Shown here in pieces: positions 16,570 through 25,222 of a stretch of 64,000 nt of DNA. A program made the translations under genes and the position numbers. The notes below the pieces were generated by a model. It did not search any database. It was not told where the DNA came from and was given only the letters and a program-made list of their open reading frames with translations. The DNA is taken from NCBI RefSeq assembly GCF_902712855.1, contig NZ_LR743507.1, positions 124,001-188,000 on the forward strand, given 5' to 3'. Origin of the DNA: Variovorax paradoxus. Lineage in GTDB: Bacteria; Pseudomonadota; Gammaproteobacteria; Burkholderiales; Burkholderiaceae_C. The first letter of the stretch is position 1, and every line of letters begins with the position of its first letter.

Positions 16570-17676
16570 ATGACTACACGTTCAAGGGCCTGGCTCGGCG
16601 GCGGCCTTGCGGCCCTGGTACTGGGAGGTGCCGGCTACGGGCTCGTCGCGAAGCTCCGGCCGGCGCATGCGGAGGGCGGCGGCATGCCGCCGGCGAAGGT
16701 GGCGGTGGCACCCGCGAAGAAGACCGAGATGGCGCGCTTCCTGAGCGGCATCGGCACGCTGGAGGCGAACCGGCAGGTCGAGGTGCCGGCCGAGGTCGAA
16801 GGACGCGTGGCGAAGATCCTCTTCACGCCTGGCGGCGAGGTGCGCGCCGGCCAGCTGCTGGTGCAGCTCAACGACGCGCCCGAGCAGGGCGACCTCGAGC
16901 GCCTGACGGCCCAGCGCGCCAATGCCAAAACGCTGCTGGAGCGCGCCCGCCGCCTGCTGCCGCAGCAGGCTGCGACGCAGGAGCAGCTCGAACAGGCCCA
17001 GGCCGCCTTCGACCAGGCCAGCGGTGACCTGAAGCGCGCACAGGCCGTGCTGGAGCAGAAGCGCATCAAGGCGCCGTTCGATGGCGTGCTCGGCATACGC
17101 CGGGTCAACCTCGGGCAGTTCGTGCGCGCAGGCGATGCGCTGGTGTCGCTCACCGACAGCCGCACGCTGTTCGCGAACCTCACGCTGCCCGAGACGGCCC
17201 TGCCCGCGCTCCAGCGCAACCAGCAGGTGGCGCTGTCGGTCGATGCGTACCCGGGCCGCGTGTTCCAGGGACGGCTCAGCACCATCGAACCGCAGATCGG
17301 CAGCGACACCCGCACCGTGCGCCTGCAGGCCACCGTCGACAACGCCGACGGCGCGCTCGCACCGGGCATGTTCGTCAGCGGGCGGGTGGCATTGCCCGCG
17401 CGCGCCGACGCCATCACCGTGCCCGAGACCGCCATCACCTACAGCACGCACGGCGACTCGGTGTTCGTGGTGCAGCCGGCCGGAAAGGGCGACGGCTTCA
17501 CCGCGCAGCAGGTGTTCGTGAAGACCGGCGACCGCCAGGACGGGTCGGTCGTGGTCGAGAAGGGCCTCGCGCCCGGCGACAGGGTCGTCACCTCGGGCCA
17601 GCTGCGCCTGTACACCGGCGCCGCCGTGGTGCCGACGGAGAAGGACACGCTGGCCCTGCAGGAACCGAAGTCATGA
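16570..17676 (+). CDS. RND efflux membrane-fusion (periplasmic adaptor) protein
   Basis: A 368-residue adaptor with an N-terminal membrane anchor (about 7-26), a lipoyl-like motif (EVPAEVEGRVAKILFTPGGE then VRAGQLLVQLND), a coiled-coil hairpin (about 105-160) and a beta-barrel segment (SIDEP-type counterpart IRRVNLGQFVRAGDALVSL). It belongs to the MexH/MdtA-like branch of the HlyD superfamily. Its stop overlaps the start of the permease gene by ATGA. It bridges the inner-membrane pump and the outer-membrane channel; the substrates exported are unknown. Confidence 0.9.
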   Translation: MTTRSRAWLGGGLAALVLGGAGYGLVAKLRPAHAEGGGMPPAKVAVAPAKKTEMARFLSGIGTLEANRQVEVPAEVEGRVAKILFTPGGEVRAGQLLVQLNDAPEQGDLERLTAQRANAKTLLERARRLLPQQAATQEQLEQAQAAFDQASGDLKRAQAVLEQKRIKAPFDGVLGIRRVNLGQFVRAGDALVSLTDSRTLFANLTLPETALPALQRNQQVALSVDAYPGRVFQGRLSTIEPQIGSDTRTVRLQATVDNADGALAPGMFVSGRVALPARADAITVPETAITYSTHGDSVFVVQPAGKGDGFTAQQVFVKTGDRQDGSVVVEKGLAPGDRVVTSGQLRLYTGAAVVPTEKDTLALQEPKS

Positions 17677-20600
17677 AGTTCACCGACCTCTTCGTGCGCC
17701 GGCCCGTGCTGGCGCTGGTGGTGAGCACGCTCATATTGCTGCTGGGCGCGCGTGCGCTGGGCGACCTGCCGGTGCGGCAATATCCGCTGACCGAGAGCAC
17801 CACGCTCAACATCACCACGCAATACCCCGGCGCCTCGCCGGAGCTGATGCAGGGCTTCGTCACGCAACCGATCGCGCAGGCGGTGGCGACCATCGAGAAC
17901 GTCGACTACCTGTCGTCCTCGTCCACGCTGGGCCGCAGCGTGATCAGCGTGCGCATGAAGCTCAACGCCGACGCCAACCAGGCGCTCACGCAGGCGATGG
18001 CGCAGGTCAGCCAGGTGAAGTACCGGCTGCCGGCCGAGGCCTTCGACCCGGTCATCCTGAAGTCCTCGGGCGAGGCCACGGCCGTGGCCTACGTCGGCTT
18101 CTCCAGCAAGACGATGCCGATGCCCGCGCTCACCGACTACCTCTCGCGCGTGGTGCAGCCGCAGTTCGCCTCCATCACCGGCGTGTCGGGCGTGGAGGTC
18201 TCGGGCGGACAGACGCTGGCGATGCGCGTCTGGCTCGACCCCAACCGCATGGCCGCGCGCGGCATCTCGGCCGGCGATCTGGCCGACGCGCTGCGCCAGA
18301 ACAACGTGCAGGCCGCGCCGGGGCAGGTGAAGGGCCTGTACGTGGTGTCCAACATCCGCGTGAACACCGACCTGGTGAACGTGGCCGAGTTCCGCGACAT
18401 GGTCGTCAAGCGCGAGGGTGACGCCATCGTGCGGCTGGGCGACGTGGCCACCGTGGAACTGGGCGCGGCCAGCGCCGACAGCAGCGCCACCATGGACGGC
18501 GTGCCCGCCATCTACCTCGGCCTGCAGGCGGCACCCAACGGCAACCCGCTGGTGATCGTCAAACGCATCCGCGACCTGCTGCCAGGCATCAAGCAGAACC
18601 TGCCGCCGGGGGTGGAGGTGCAATTGCCGTTCGAGCTCGCGCGCTTCATCGAGGCCTCGATCGACGAGGTGCAGCAGACGCTGCTGGAGGCCATCGCCAT
18701 CGTGGTGCTGGTGATCTTCCTGTGCCTGGGCTCGGTGCGCGCGGTGCTCATTCCGGTGGTGACCATTCCGCTGTCGATGCTGGGCGCGGCCGCCCTGATG
18801 CTGCTGTTCGGCTTCAGCATCAACCTGCTGACGCTGCTGGCGATGGTGCTGGCCATCGGGCTGGTGGTGGACGACGCCATCGTGGTGGTCGAGAACGTGC
18901 ACCGGCACATCGAAGAAGGCAAGTCGCGCGTGCAGGCGGCGCTCATCGGCGCGCGCGAAGTCGCCGGCCCGGTGATCGCCATGACGCTCACGCTGGCCGC
19001 GGTGTATGCGCCCATCGGGCTCATGGGTGGGCTGACGGGTTCGCTCTTCAAGGAGTTCGCCTTCACGCTCGCCGGCGCTGTGGTGGTATCGGGCGTGATC
19101 GCGCTGACGCTGTCGCCGGTGATGAGTTCGTTCCTGCTGCCGCAGGACGCCACGGGCAGCCGCATGGCGCGCGCGGCCGAGTCGTTCTTCCACAGGCTGT
19201 CGACCGGCTACGGCCGGCTGCTCGACGTGTCGCTGCACCACCGCTGGGTGACGGGCGTGTTCGCGGCGCTGGTGCTGGCAAGCCTGCCGTTCCTGTACAA
19301 CGCCGCGCAGCGCGAGCTGGCACCCGGCGAGGACCAGGCCATGGTGCTCACGGCCATCAAGTCGCCGCAGCACGCCAACATCGACTACGTCGAGAAGTTC
19401 GGCAAGAAATGGGACGAGGTGTTTGCCGCGCTGCCCGAGAACACCGGACGCTGGCTCATCAACGGCTCCGACGGCGTGTCGAACAGCATCGGCGGCGTGC
19501 AGCTGTCCGACTGGAAGGACCGCAAGCGCAACGCCGACCAGATCCAGGGCGACACGCAGGGCCGGATGAACGACGTGGAAGGCAGCAGCGTCTTCGCGTT
19601 CCAGCTGCCCTCGCTGCCGGGCTCGACCGGCGGGTTGCCGGTGCAGATGGTCATTCGCAGCGCGGGCGACCACCGCAGCGTGTTCGAGGCGATGGAAACG
19701 CTGAAGAAGTCGGCGCGCGACAGCGGCAAGTTCGCCGTGGTCGACAGCGACCTGGAGTTCAACAACCCCACGGTCGAGATCCGCGTGGACCGCGCCAAGG
19801 CCAACAGCATGGGCGTGACCATGAAGTCCATCGGCGACACGCTCGCGGTGCTGGTGGGCGAGAACTACGTCAACCGCTTCGGCATGGACGGCCGCTCGTA
19901 CGACGTGATCCCGCAGTCGCCGCGCGAGCAGAGGCTGACGGCGGAGGCACTCTCGCGCTACTTCGTGAAGAGCGCGAGCGGCCAGCCGGTGCCACTGGCC
20001 AACCTGGTGCAGCTGTCGACCAGCGTGGGGCCCAACAAGCTCACGCAGTTCAACCAGCTCAACGCGGCCACGTTCCAGGCCATTCCGGCGCCGGGCGTGA
20101 CCATGGGCGACGCGGTGGCCTTCCTGAGCGAGGAGGCAAAGAAGCTGCCAGCGGGCTTCAGCTACGACTGGCAGTCGGACGCGCGGCAGTTCACGCAGGA
20201 AGGCTCGGCGCTCGTGATGGCCTTCGTGTTCGCCATCGTCGTCATCTACCTGGTGCTGGCGGCGCAGTACGAGAGCCTGCGCGACCCGCTCATCATCCTG
20301 ATCAGCGTGCCGATGTCGATCTGCGGCGCGCTCGTGCCGCTGGCGCTGGGCTTCGGCACGATCAACATCTACACGCAGATCGGGCTGGTGACGCTCGTCG
20401 GGCTCATCAGCAAGCACGGCATCCTGATGGTGGAGTTCGCCAACGAGATCCAGATGCACAAGGGCCTCGACCGGCGCGCGTCGATCGAGGAAGCCGCACG
20501 CATCCGGCTGCGCCCCATCCTGATGACCACCGCCGCGATGGTGGTGGGCCTGGTGCCGCTGCTGTTCGCGAGCGGCGCGGGCGCCAACAGCCGCTTCAGC

Positions 20601-20771
20601 ATCGGGCTGGTGATCGTGGTCGGCATGCTGGTGGGAACGCTGTTCACGCTGTTCGTGCTGCCCACGATGTACACGCTGCTGGCACGCGACCACCGAGCGG
20701 CCAGACGCTCGAAGCGCGCGGCCGAACTCGATGCCTTGGCGCAAAGCGACGCGCAAGCCGAAGGAGCATGA
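17673..20771 (+). CDS. RND multidrug efflux permease
   Basis: A 1032-residue HAE1-type transporter close to MexI/MdtC-like pumps. It has the N-terminal helix (VRRPVLALVVSTLILLLG), two large periplasmic loops and the second bundle of helices. The proton-relay pair is visible in GLVVDDAIVVVENV, and motif-like GLISKHGILMVEF lies in the C-terminal half. It overlaps the adaptor gene by 4 bp, and the outer-membrane-factor gene starts 2 bp after its stop, making a complete tripartite pump in one operon. No regulator precedes it; the SufR-like gene at the 3' end is the only local candidate. Confidence 0.93.
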   Translation: MKFTDLFVRRPVLALVVSTLILLLGARALGDLPVRQYPLTESTTLNITTQYPGASPELMQGFVTQPIAQAVATIENVDYLSSSSTLGRSVISVRMKLNADANQALTQAMAQVSQVKYRLPAEAFDPVILKSSGEATAVAYVGFSSKTMPMPALTDYLSRVVQPQFASITGVSGVEVSGGQTLAMRVWLDPNRMAARGISAGDLADALRQNNVQAAPGQVKGLYVVSNIRVNTDLVNVAEFRDMVVKREGDAIVRLGDVATVELGAASADSSATMDGVPAIYLGLQAAPNGNPLVIVKRIRDLLPGIKQNLPPGVEVQLPFELARFIEASIDEVQQTLLEAIAIVVLVIFLCLGSVRAVLIPVVTIPLSMLGAAALMLLFGFSINLLTLLAMVLAIGLVVDDAIVVVENVHRHIEEGKSRVQAALIGAREVAGPVIAMTLTLAAVYAPIGLMGGLTGSLFKEFAFTLAGAVVVSGVIALTLSPVMSSFLLPQDATGSRMARAAESFFHRLSTGYGRLLDVSLHHRWVTGVFAALVLASLPFLYNAAQRELAPGEDQAMVLTAIKSPQHANIDYVEKFGKKWDEVFAALPENTGRWLINGSDGVSNSIGGVQLSDWKDRKRNADQIQGDTQGRMNDVEGSSVFAFQLPSLPGSTGGLPVQMVIRSAGDHRSVFEAMETLKKSARDSGKFAVVDSDLEFNNPTVEIRVDRAKANSMGVTMKSIGDTLAVLVGENYVNRFGMDGRSYDVIPQSPREQRLTAEALSRYFVKSASGQPVPLANLVQLSTSVGPNKLTQFNQLNAATFQAIPAPGVTMGDAVAFLSEEAKKLPAGFSYDWQSDARQFTQEGSALVMAFVFAIVVIYLVLAAQYESLRDPLIILISVPMSICGALVPLALGFGTINIYTQIGLVTLVGLISKHGILMVEFANEIQMHKGLDRRASIEEAARIRLRPILMTTAAMVVGLVPLLFASGAGANSRFSIGLVIVVGMLVGTLFTLFVLPTMYTLLARDHRAARRSKRAAELDALAQSDAQAEGA

Positions 20772-20773
20772 CC

Positions 20774-22207
20774 ATGAACAGACTCTTCTCTTGCGCCGCG
20801 CCTTCCGCGCTGAGCGTGCTGGTGCTCGCCGGTTGCGCCGTCGGGCCGGCCTACACCGTGCCGGCCGATGCGCCAGTGGCCATCTCGTCGCCCGAGCGCG
20901 CGCTGTTCGCCAACGACGCGGTGCAACGCGACTGGTGGCGCCAGCTCGACGATCCTCAGCTCGATGCGCTCATCGAGCGCGCGCTGGCCGGCAACCACGA
21001 CATCCGCATCGCGCAGGCGCGGCTGCTCGAAGCCCGCGCCACGCAGACCGAAGCGCGACTCGACCGGCTGCCGGTCGTGACCGCGGGTGCGAGCAAGACG
21101 CGCGGCATCGCACAAGGCAACAACGGCGCGCAGCCCGATGTGCGCTCGCTGTCGCAGAGCAGCCGCGCGGGCTTCGACGCCTCGTGGGAAATCGACCTGT
21201 TCGGCCGCCTGCAGCGGCTCGGCGAGGCCGCCACCGCGCGCGCCGAGGCCAGCGCGGCCGACCTCGAGCAGGTGCGCATCGTGGCCGTGGCCGAACTCGC
21301 GCGCAACTACTACGAGATGCGCGGCGCAGAGCAGCGCATGACCGTGACGCGCCGCACGCTCGACAGCCTGCGCAGCAGCCTGCGCGTGACCGAGGCCCAG
21401 GTGCGCACCGGCCGCGCACTCGAAGGCGACCTGGCCAGCGCGCAGGCCAACCTGGCCACCACCGAAAGCCAGCTGCCCGCGCTGGAGACCGCGCGCCGCC
21501 AGGCCGCCTACCGCGTCGCGGTGCTGGCGGGCCTGCGCCCCGCCGAGCTCGAGCCGATGCTGCAGCCGCGGCCCTTGCATGTGCTCGACAAGCGCCTGCC
21601 GATCGGCGATCTGGGCGAGCTGCTGCGCCGTCGGCCCGACGTGCTGCGTGCCGAGCGCGGCCTCGCGGCCAGCACGGCCGACGTGGGGGCCGTCACGGCC
21701 GAGCTGTACCCGCGCTTCGACATCGGCGGCTTCCTCGGCTTCGTCGCGCTGCGCGGCTCGGACCTGGGCAGTTCGTCGAGCCGGGCCTTCAGCGTGACGC
21801 CGGGCGTGAGCTGGCCCGCGCTGCGGCTGGGCTCGGTGAAGGCCCGCGTGCGCGGCGCCGAAGCCCGCGCCGACGGCGAGCGCGCACTGTACGAGCAGAC
21901 CGTGCTGCGCGCCATCGAGGACGTGGAAAGCGCGCTCACCGCCTGCGGCCAGAACCAGCTGCGGCTGCAGCGGCTCGTGGAAGCCGCGGCCCGAAGCGGC
22001 CGCGCCGCCGAACTGGCCGAGGTGCGCTACCGCGAAGGTGCCGCGTCGTACCTCGGCGTGCTGGACGCGCAGCGCACCCTGCTGCGCGCGCAGGACGCGG
22101 TGGCCGAGGCCGAGACGGCCTCGTTCACCAGCCTCGTCGCCCTCTACAAGGCACTGGGTGGAGGCTGGCAAGCACCCGCGGGCGCACGGGGAGCGCCAAC
22201 CGCCTGA
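20774..22207 (+). CDS. Outer-membrane factor lipoprotein of the RND pump (NodT family)
   Basis: A 477-residue TolC-like outer-membrane channel. The signal peptide ends in a lipobox (VLAGCAVGP), giving a lipidated Cys near residue 18. Two repeat halves of coiled coil follow, with DPQLDALIERALAGNHDIR in the first and GELLRRRPDVLRAER typical of the family. The ATG at 20774 is preferred over 20768 because AAGGAG lies 7 nt upstream of it but only 1 nt from the earlier ATG. It completes the tripartite efflux system with the two genes before it. Confidence 0.92.
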   Translation: MNRLFSCAAPSALSVLVLAGCAVGPAYTVPADAPVAISSPERALFANDAVQRDWWRQLDDPQLDALIERALAGNHDIRIAQARLLEARATQTEARLDRLPVVTAGASKTRGIAQGNNGAQPDVRSLSQSSRAGFDASWEIDLFGRLQRLGEAATARAEASAADLEQVRIVAVAELARNYYEMRGAEQRMTVTRRTLDSLRSSLRVTEAQVRTGRALEGDLASAQANLATTESQLPALETARRQAAYRVAVLAGLRPAELEPMLQPRPLHVLDKRLPIGDLGELLRRRPDVLRAERGLAASTADVGAVTAELYPRFDIGGFLGFVALRGSDLGSSSSRAFSVTPGVSWPALRLGSVKARVRGAEARADGERALYEQTVLRAIEDVESALTACGQNQLRLQRLVEAAARSGRAAELAEVRYREGAASYLGVLDAQRTLLRAQDAVAEAETASFTSLVALYKALGGGWQAPAGARGAPTA

Positions 22208-22242
22208 CAATGGCACGGTTTTTTCCCACGAACGAAGTCGCC

Positions 22243-22935
22243 ATGTCCGCCCCAGATGCCAAGCCCACCTGGATGCCGCACCAGCCGGCAGACCGCATCC
22301 TCTCCACGCTCAAGACCCGCGGCGCGCTCGGCATTCCCGACATCGCGAAGGTGCTGAACGTGACGGTGGAGGCGGTGCGCCAGCAGATGGCCAAGCTCGA
22401 GGCCGAAGGCCTGGTCGACTTCGAGAGCCGCGCGAGCGGCCGCGGCCGGCCCACGCAGATCTGGCGGCTCACCGGCGAAGGCCACAAGCGCTTTCCCGAC
22501 ACGCACGCCGAGATGACGGTGCAGATGATCAGCGCCGTCATCAGCGTGTTCGGCGAGAAGGGGATGGACCAGCTCATCACGGCACGCGAAGGCGCCATGC
22601 GCGCCAGCTACACCGAGGCCATGCGCGGCGCGCGCAGCCTCAGGGCGCGGCTGGAGCGGCTGGCGGAAATCCGCAGCCGCGAGGGCTACATGGCCGAGTT
22701 CCGCGCCGACGAGCAAGGCGCGGGCGACGGCTTCCTCTTCATCGAGAACCATTGCCCGATCTGCACCGCGGCGCAGGCCTGCACGGGCTTCTGCCGCAGC
22801 GAACTGCAGCTCTTCGACGAAGTGCTGGGGCCCGACGTGACCGTGAGCCGCGTCGAGCATGTGCTCGCCGGCGCGCGGCGCTGCGCCTACCGGGTCGAAC
22901 CCAAGGCCGGCGCGCAGCCCCGGCCTCCCGGCTGA
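22243..22935 (+). CDS. SufR-like winged-helix regulator with C-terminal cysteine cluster
   Basis: About 230 residues from the ATG at 22243; an in-frame ATG at 22210 would add 11 residues and lies 2 bp after the efflux gene. The N-terminus is a winged helix (LKTRGALGIPDIAKVLNVT and ASGRGRPTQIWRLT). The C-terminus holds ENHCPICTAAQACTGFC and a later GARRC, the arrangement of cysteines seen in SufR-type iron-sulfur-binding repressors. It sits between an efflux operon and iron superoxide dismutase, suggesting it senses redox or iron-sulfur status and controls one or both neighbours. Family placement is fair; targets are inferred. Confidence 0.75.
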   Translation: MSAPDAKPTWMPHQPADRILSTLKTRGALGIPDIAKVLNVTVEAVRQQMAKLEAEGLVDFESRASGRGRPTQIWRLTGEGHKRFPDTHAEMTVQMISAVISVFGEKGMDQLITAREGAMRASYTEAMRGARSLRARLERLAEIRSREGYMAEFRADEQGAGDGFLFIENHCPICTAAQACTGFCRSELQLFDEVLGPDVTVSRVEHVLAGARRCAYRVEPKAGAQPRPPG

Positions 22936-22985
22936 ATCCGATTTTTCTATACCGCTTTCTCAACCCCTCAGAAAAGGAAACCACG

Positions 22986-23567
22986 ATGGAACACAAGCTC
23001 CCACCCCTGCCCTACGCACTCGACGCGCTGGCACCCGAGTACTCGCAGGAAACCCTCGAGTACCACTACGGCAAGCACCACAACGCCTACGTGGTGAACC
23101 TCAACAACCTGCAGAAGGGCACCGAATTCGAGTCGATGACGCTCGAGGAGATCGTCAAGAAGTCCAGCGGCGGCATCTACAACAACGCTGCGCAGATCTG
23201 GAACCACACCTTCTTCTGGAACTGCATGAAGCCGCAAGGCGGCGGCGCTCCGACCGGCGCGCTGGCCAAGGCCATCGATGCCAAGTGGGGCAGCTACGAC
23301 GCGTTCAAGGAAGCCTTCGTGAAGTCGGCCGTGGGCAACTTCGGCTCGGGCTGGACGTGGCTGGTGAAGAAGGCCGACGGTTCGGTGGACATCGTGAACA
23401 CCGGCGCCGCCGGCACGCCGCTGACCACCGCCGACACCGCGCTGCTGACGGTGGACGTCTGGGAACACGCCTACTACATCGACTACCGCAACCTGCGCCC
23501 GAAGTTCGTCGAGACCTTCCTGGCCAAGCTGGCCAACTGGGACTTCGCGGCGAAGAACTTCGGCTGA
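22986..23567 (+). CDS. sodB: Iron/manganese superoxide dismutase (Fe type)
   Basis: A 193-residue enzyme with all metal ligands visible: His in YHYGKHHNAYV, His in WNHTFFW, and Asp and His in DVWEHAYYIDYRN. Residues near the active site (AQIWNHTFFWNCM, GSGWTWLV) favour the iron form. It converts superoxide to peroxide and oxygen in the cytosol. AAAGGAAA lies upstream of the start. It follows the SufR-like regulator by 50 bp and may be regulated by it. Confidence 0.95.
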   Translation: MEHKLPPLPYALDALAPEYSQETLEYHYGKHHNAYVVNLNNLQKGTEFESMTLEEIVKKSSGGIYNNAAQIWNHTFFWNCMKPQGGGAPTGALAKAIDAKWGSYDAFKEAFVKSAVGNFGSGWTWLVKKADGSVDIVNTGAAGTPLTTADTALLTVDVWEHAYYIDYRNLRPKFVETFLAKLANWDFAAKNFG

Positions 23568-23572
23568 TCCGT

Positions 23573-23590
23573 CGGCTGGAGCTTCAGCCG
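23573..23590. terminator. Small hairpin between convergent sodB and VOC genes
   Basis: CGGCTG and CAGCCG form a 6-bp stem with a 6-nt loop in the 16-bp space between the two converging stop codons; the right arm includes the VOC stop. No T-run follows, so its termination strength is doubtful. Confidence 0.35.
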
Positions 23591-23961
23591 TTGATGAGGT
23601 TCAGGATGTTCCCGTCCGGGTCCTTGAACCACGCGACCTTCATGTCGCCCATGACGTGGAGGTCGCCTTCGAGCTTCGTATCGGGCATGTCGTAGTGCTC
23701 GAAGCGCACGCCGCGCCCCTTGAGCGCCTCGGCGATGCGCCCGATGTCGTCGCCGACCTGCCAGGTCACGGCCGTGGCCTGGTTGGTGCCGGCGAACTGC
23801 GAACGGTACACGTTGATGCGCGTGCCTCCGCTGCGGTAGACGATCACTTCGTCGCCCTCCGCGTCGACCTGCACGAGGCCCAGCGTGCCCTCGTAGAAGC
23901 GGCGGGCCACGGCCAGGTCCTTGACCGCGAGATTGGCCACGGCGTCGATGTTTCCGAGCAT
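23584..23961 (-). CDS. Glyoxalase/VOC-superfamily protein
   Basis: A 125-residue single vicinal-oxygen-chelate domain. It begins with the VANLAVKDLAVARRFYEGTLGL motif and ends with VAWFKDPDGNILNL, typical of the betaalphabetabetabeta fold used by glyoxalases, dioxygenases and resistance proteins. The ATG at 23961 has GGAG 6 nt upstream and is chosen over a start ten codons earlier. It converges with sodB. Metal ligands and substrate cannot be assigned with confidence. Confidence 0.8.
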   Translation of the reverse strand: MLGNIDAVANLAVKDLAVARRFYEGTLGLVQVDAEGDEVIVYRSGGTRINVYRSQFAGTNQATAVTWQVGDDIGRIAEALKGRGVRFEHYDMPDTKLEGDLHVMGDMKVAWFKDPDGNILNLING

Positions 23962-24110
23962 GGGCGTCTCCTTCGAGATTCGTTTACTCAACCGTCCGGT
24001 GCAGTATTCGCCGCTCGCGGGCCGCTGTCAAGGCACCAGGGAAGCAGTCAGCGCAACTCGATACGGGCCCCATCGCGAATGAAGAAATGCTGCAGGCGCG
24101 CCTTCCGGCA

Positions 24111-24131
24111 CACTGCACCGTTGGTGCAGTG
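24111..24131 (+). promoter_or_regulatory. Perfect inverted repeat upstream of a Bug-type receptor gene
   Basis: CACTGCACC and GGTGCAGTG form a 9-bp perfect inverted repeat with a 3-bp spacer (GTT), centred about 64 bp before the receptor start. An eight-base half-site (GGTGCAGT) recurs at 23998-24005 near the divergent VOC gene. The symmetry suits a dimeric repressor; no regulator gene for it is adjacent. Confidence 0.5.
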
Positions 24132-24184
24132 ACGGCAACACCGCCTGCGACCCCGATCCGCTTCGACCGACAAAGAGACAACCC

Positions 24185-25162
24185 ATGATCCGCAGACACC
24201 TCGGCACGCTGGCCATCGCGCTGGCCCTTCCCCTCGCCTTTTCGCTGCCCGCGCACGCGCAGGGCTATCCCGCCAAGCCGATCCGCATGATCGTGCCCTT
24301 CCCGCCCGGCGGCGGCACCGACATCCTGGCGCGCCTGGTGGCCCAGAAGCTCACCGAGACCGTCCACTGGACCGTGGTGCCCGACAACCGCGCCGGTGCC
24401 GGCGGCACCATCGGCATCGCCGAGGCCGCGCGTTCCGCGCCCACGGGCTACGACATCGTGATGGGCCAGAAGGACAACATGGTCGTGGCGCCCTGGCTCT
24501 ACAAGAACCTGAGCTACAACCCGGTGAAGGATCTCACCGCCGTGGCCCACGTGGCCTACACGCCGGTGGTGATCGTCACGCAGGCCAATTCGAAGTTCAA
24601 GACGCTCGACGACGTGGTGAAGGCCGCGCGCGCCGCGCCCGACACCATCACCTACGGCTCGCCGGGCAACGGCACCACCATCCACCTGGCCGGCGAGATC
24701 TTCAACAGTGCCGCCAAGATCAAGATGCGCCACGTGCCCTACAAGGGCTCCAACGCGGCCATGATGGACGTGCTCGCGGGCAACGTCGACCTGATGGTGT
24801 CGTCGGTTCCCTCGGCCATGGCGCAGATCAAGGCCGGCAAGCTGCGTCCGCTGGCCGTCACCTCGGCCAAGCGCAGCACCTCGCTGCCCGACACGCCGAC
24901 CGTGGCCGAGCTCGGCTACAAGGACTTCGACGTGAGCACCTGGTATGGCGTGTTCGTGCCTGCGAAGACGCCGAAGGACGTGGTCGCCACGCTGAACGCC
25001 GAGATCAACAAACTGCTGGCCACGCCCGAGATGCAGGCGGCCATCATTGCGCAGGGCGCGGAGCCGCAGAGCATGACGCCCGAGAAGTTCGGCACGCTGC
25101 TGAAGACCGACTACGAAAAGTGGAAGGGCATCGTGCAAGCCTCGGGCGCGACAATCGAATAA
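24185..25162 (+). CDS. Bug/TctC-family tripartite tricarboxylate-type substrate-binding protein
   Basis: A 325-residue periplasmic receptor with a signal peptide (residues 1-27, ending SLPAHAQG) and the family motifs YPAKPIRMIVPFPPGGGTDI, then DNRAGAGGTIG and YGSPGNGTTIH. Members bind carboxylates for TTT-type transporters, but no membrane subunits are nearby, as is common for the many solitary copies in this group of bacteria. A perfect inverted repeat lies upstream. The ligand is not deducible. Confidence 0.9.
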   Translation: MIRRHLGTLAIALALPLAFSLPAHAQGYPAKPIRMIVPFPPGGGTDILARLVAQKLTETVHWTVVPDNRAGAGGTIGIAEAARSAPTGYDIVMGQKDNMVVAPWLYKNLSYNPVKDLTAVAHVAYTPVVIVTQANSKFKTLDDVVKAARAAPDTITYGSPGNGTTIHLAGEIFNSAAKIKMRHVPYKGSNAAMMDVLAGNVDLMVSSVPSAMAQIKAGKLRPLAVTSAKRSTSLPDTPTVAELGYKDFDVSTWYGVFVPAKTPKDVVATLNAEINKLLATPEMQAAIIAQGAEPQSMTPEKFGTLLKTDYEKWKGIVQASGATIE

Positions 25163-25222
25163 GCGCCCGCACCGCAGAATGGTGTCTCCATAACAGGCCG
25201 CATCGACGGCATGGAGACACCG

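Noticed and set aside
17439..20756. 1105-codon minus-strand open frame opposite the RND permease
   Set aside because: Composition is His/Arg/Gln-rich with no domain, and it mirrors a well-defined permease gene; it is a shadow frame.
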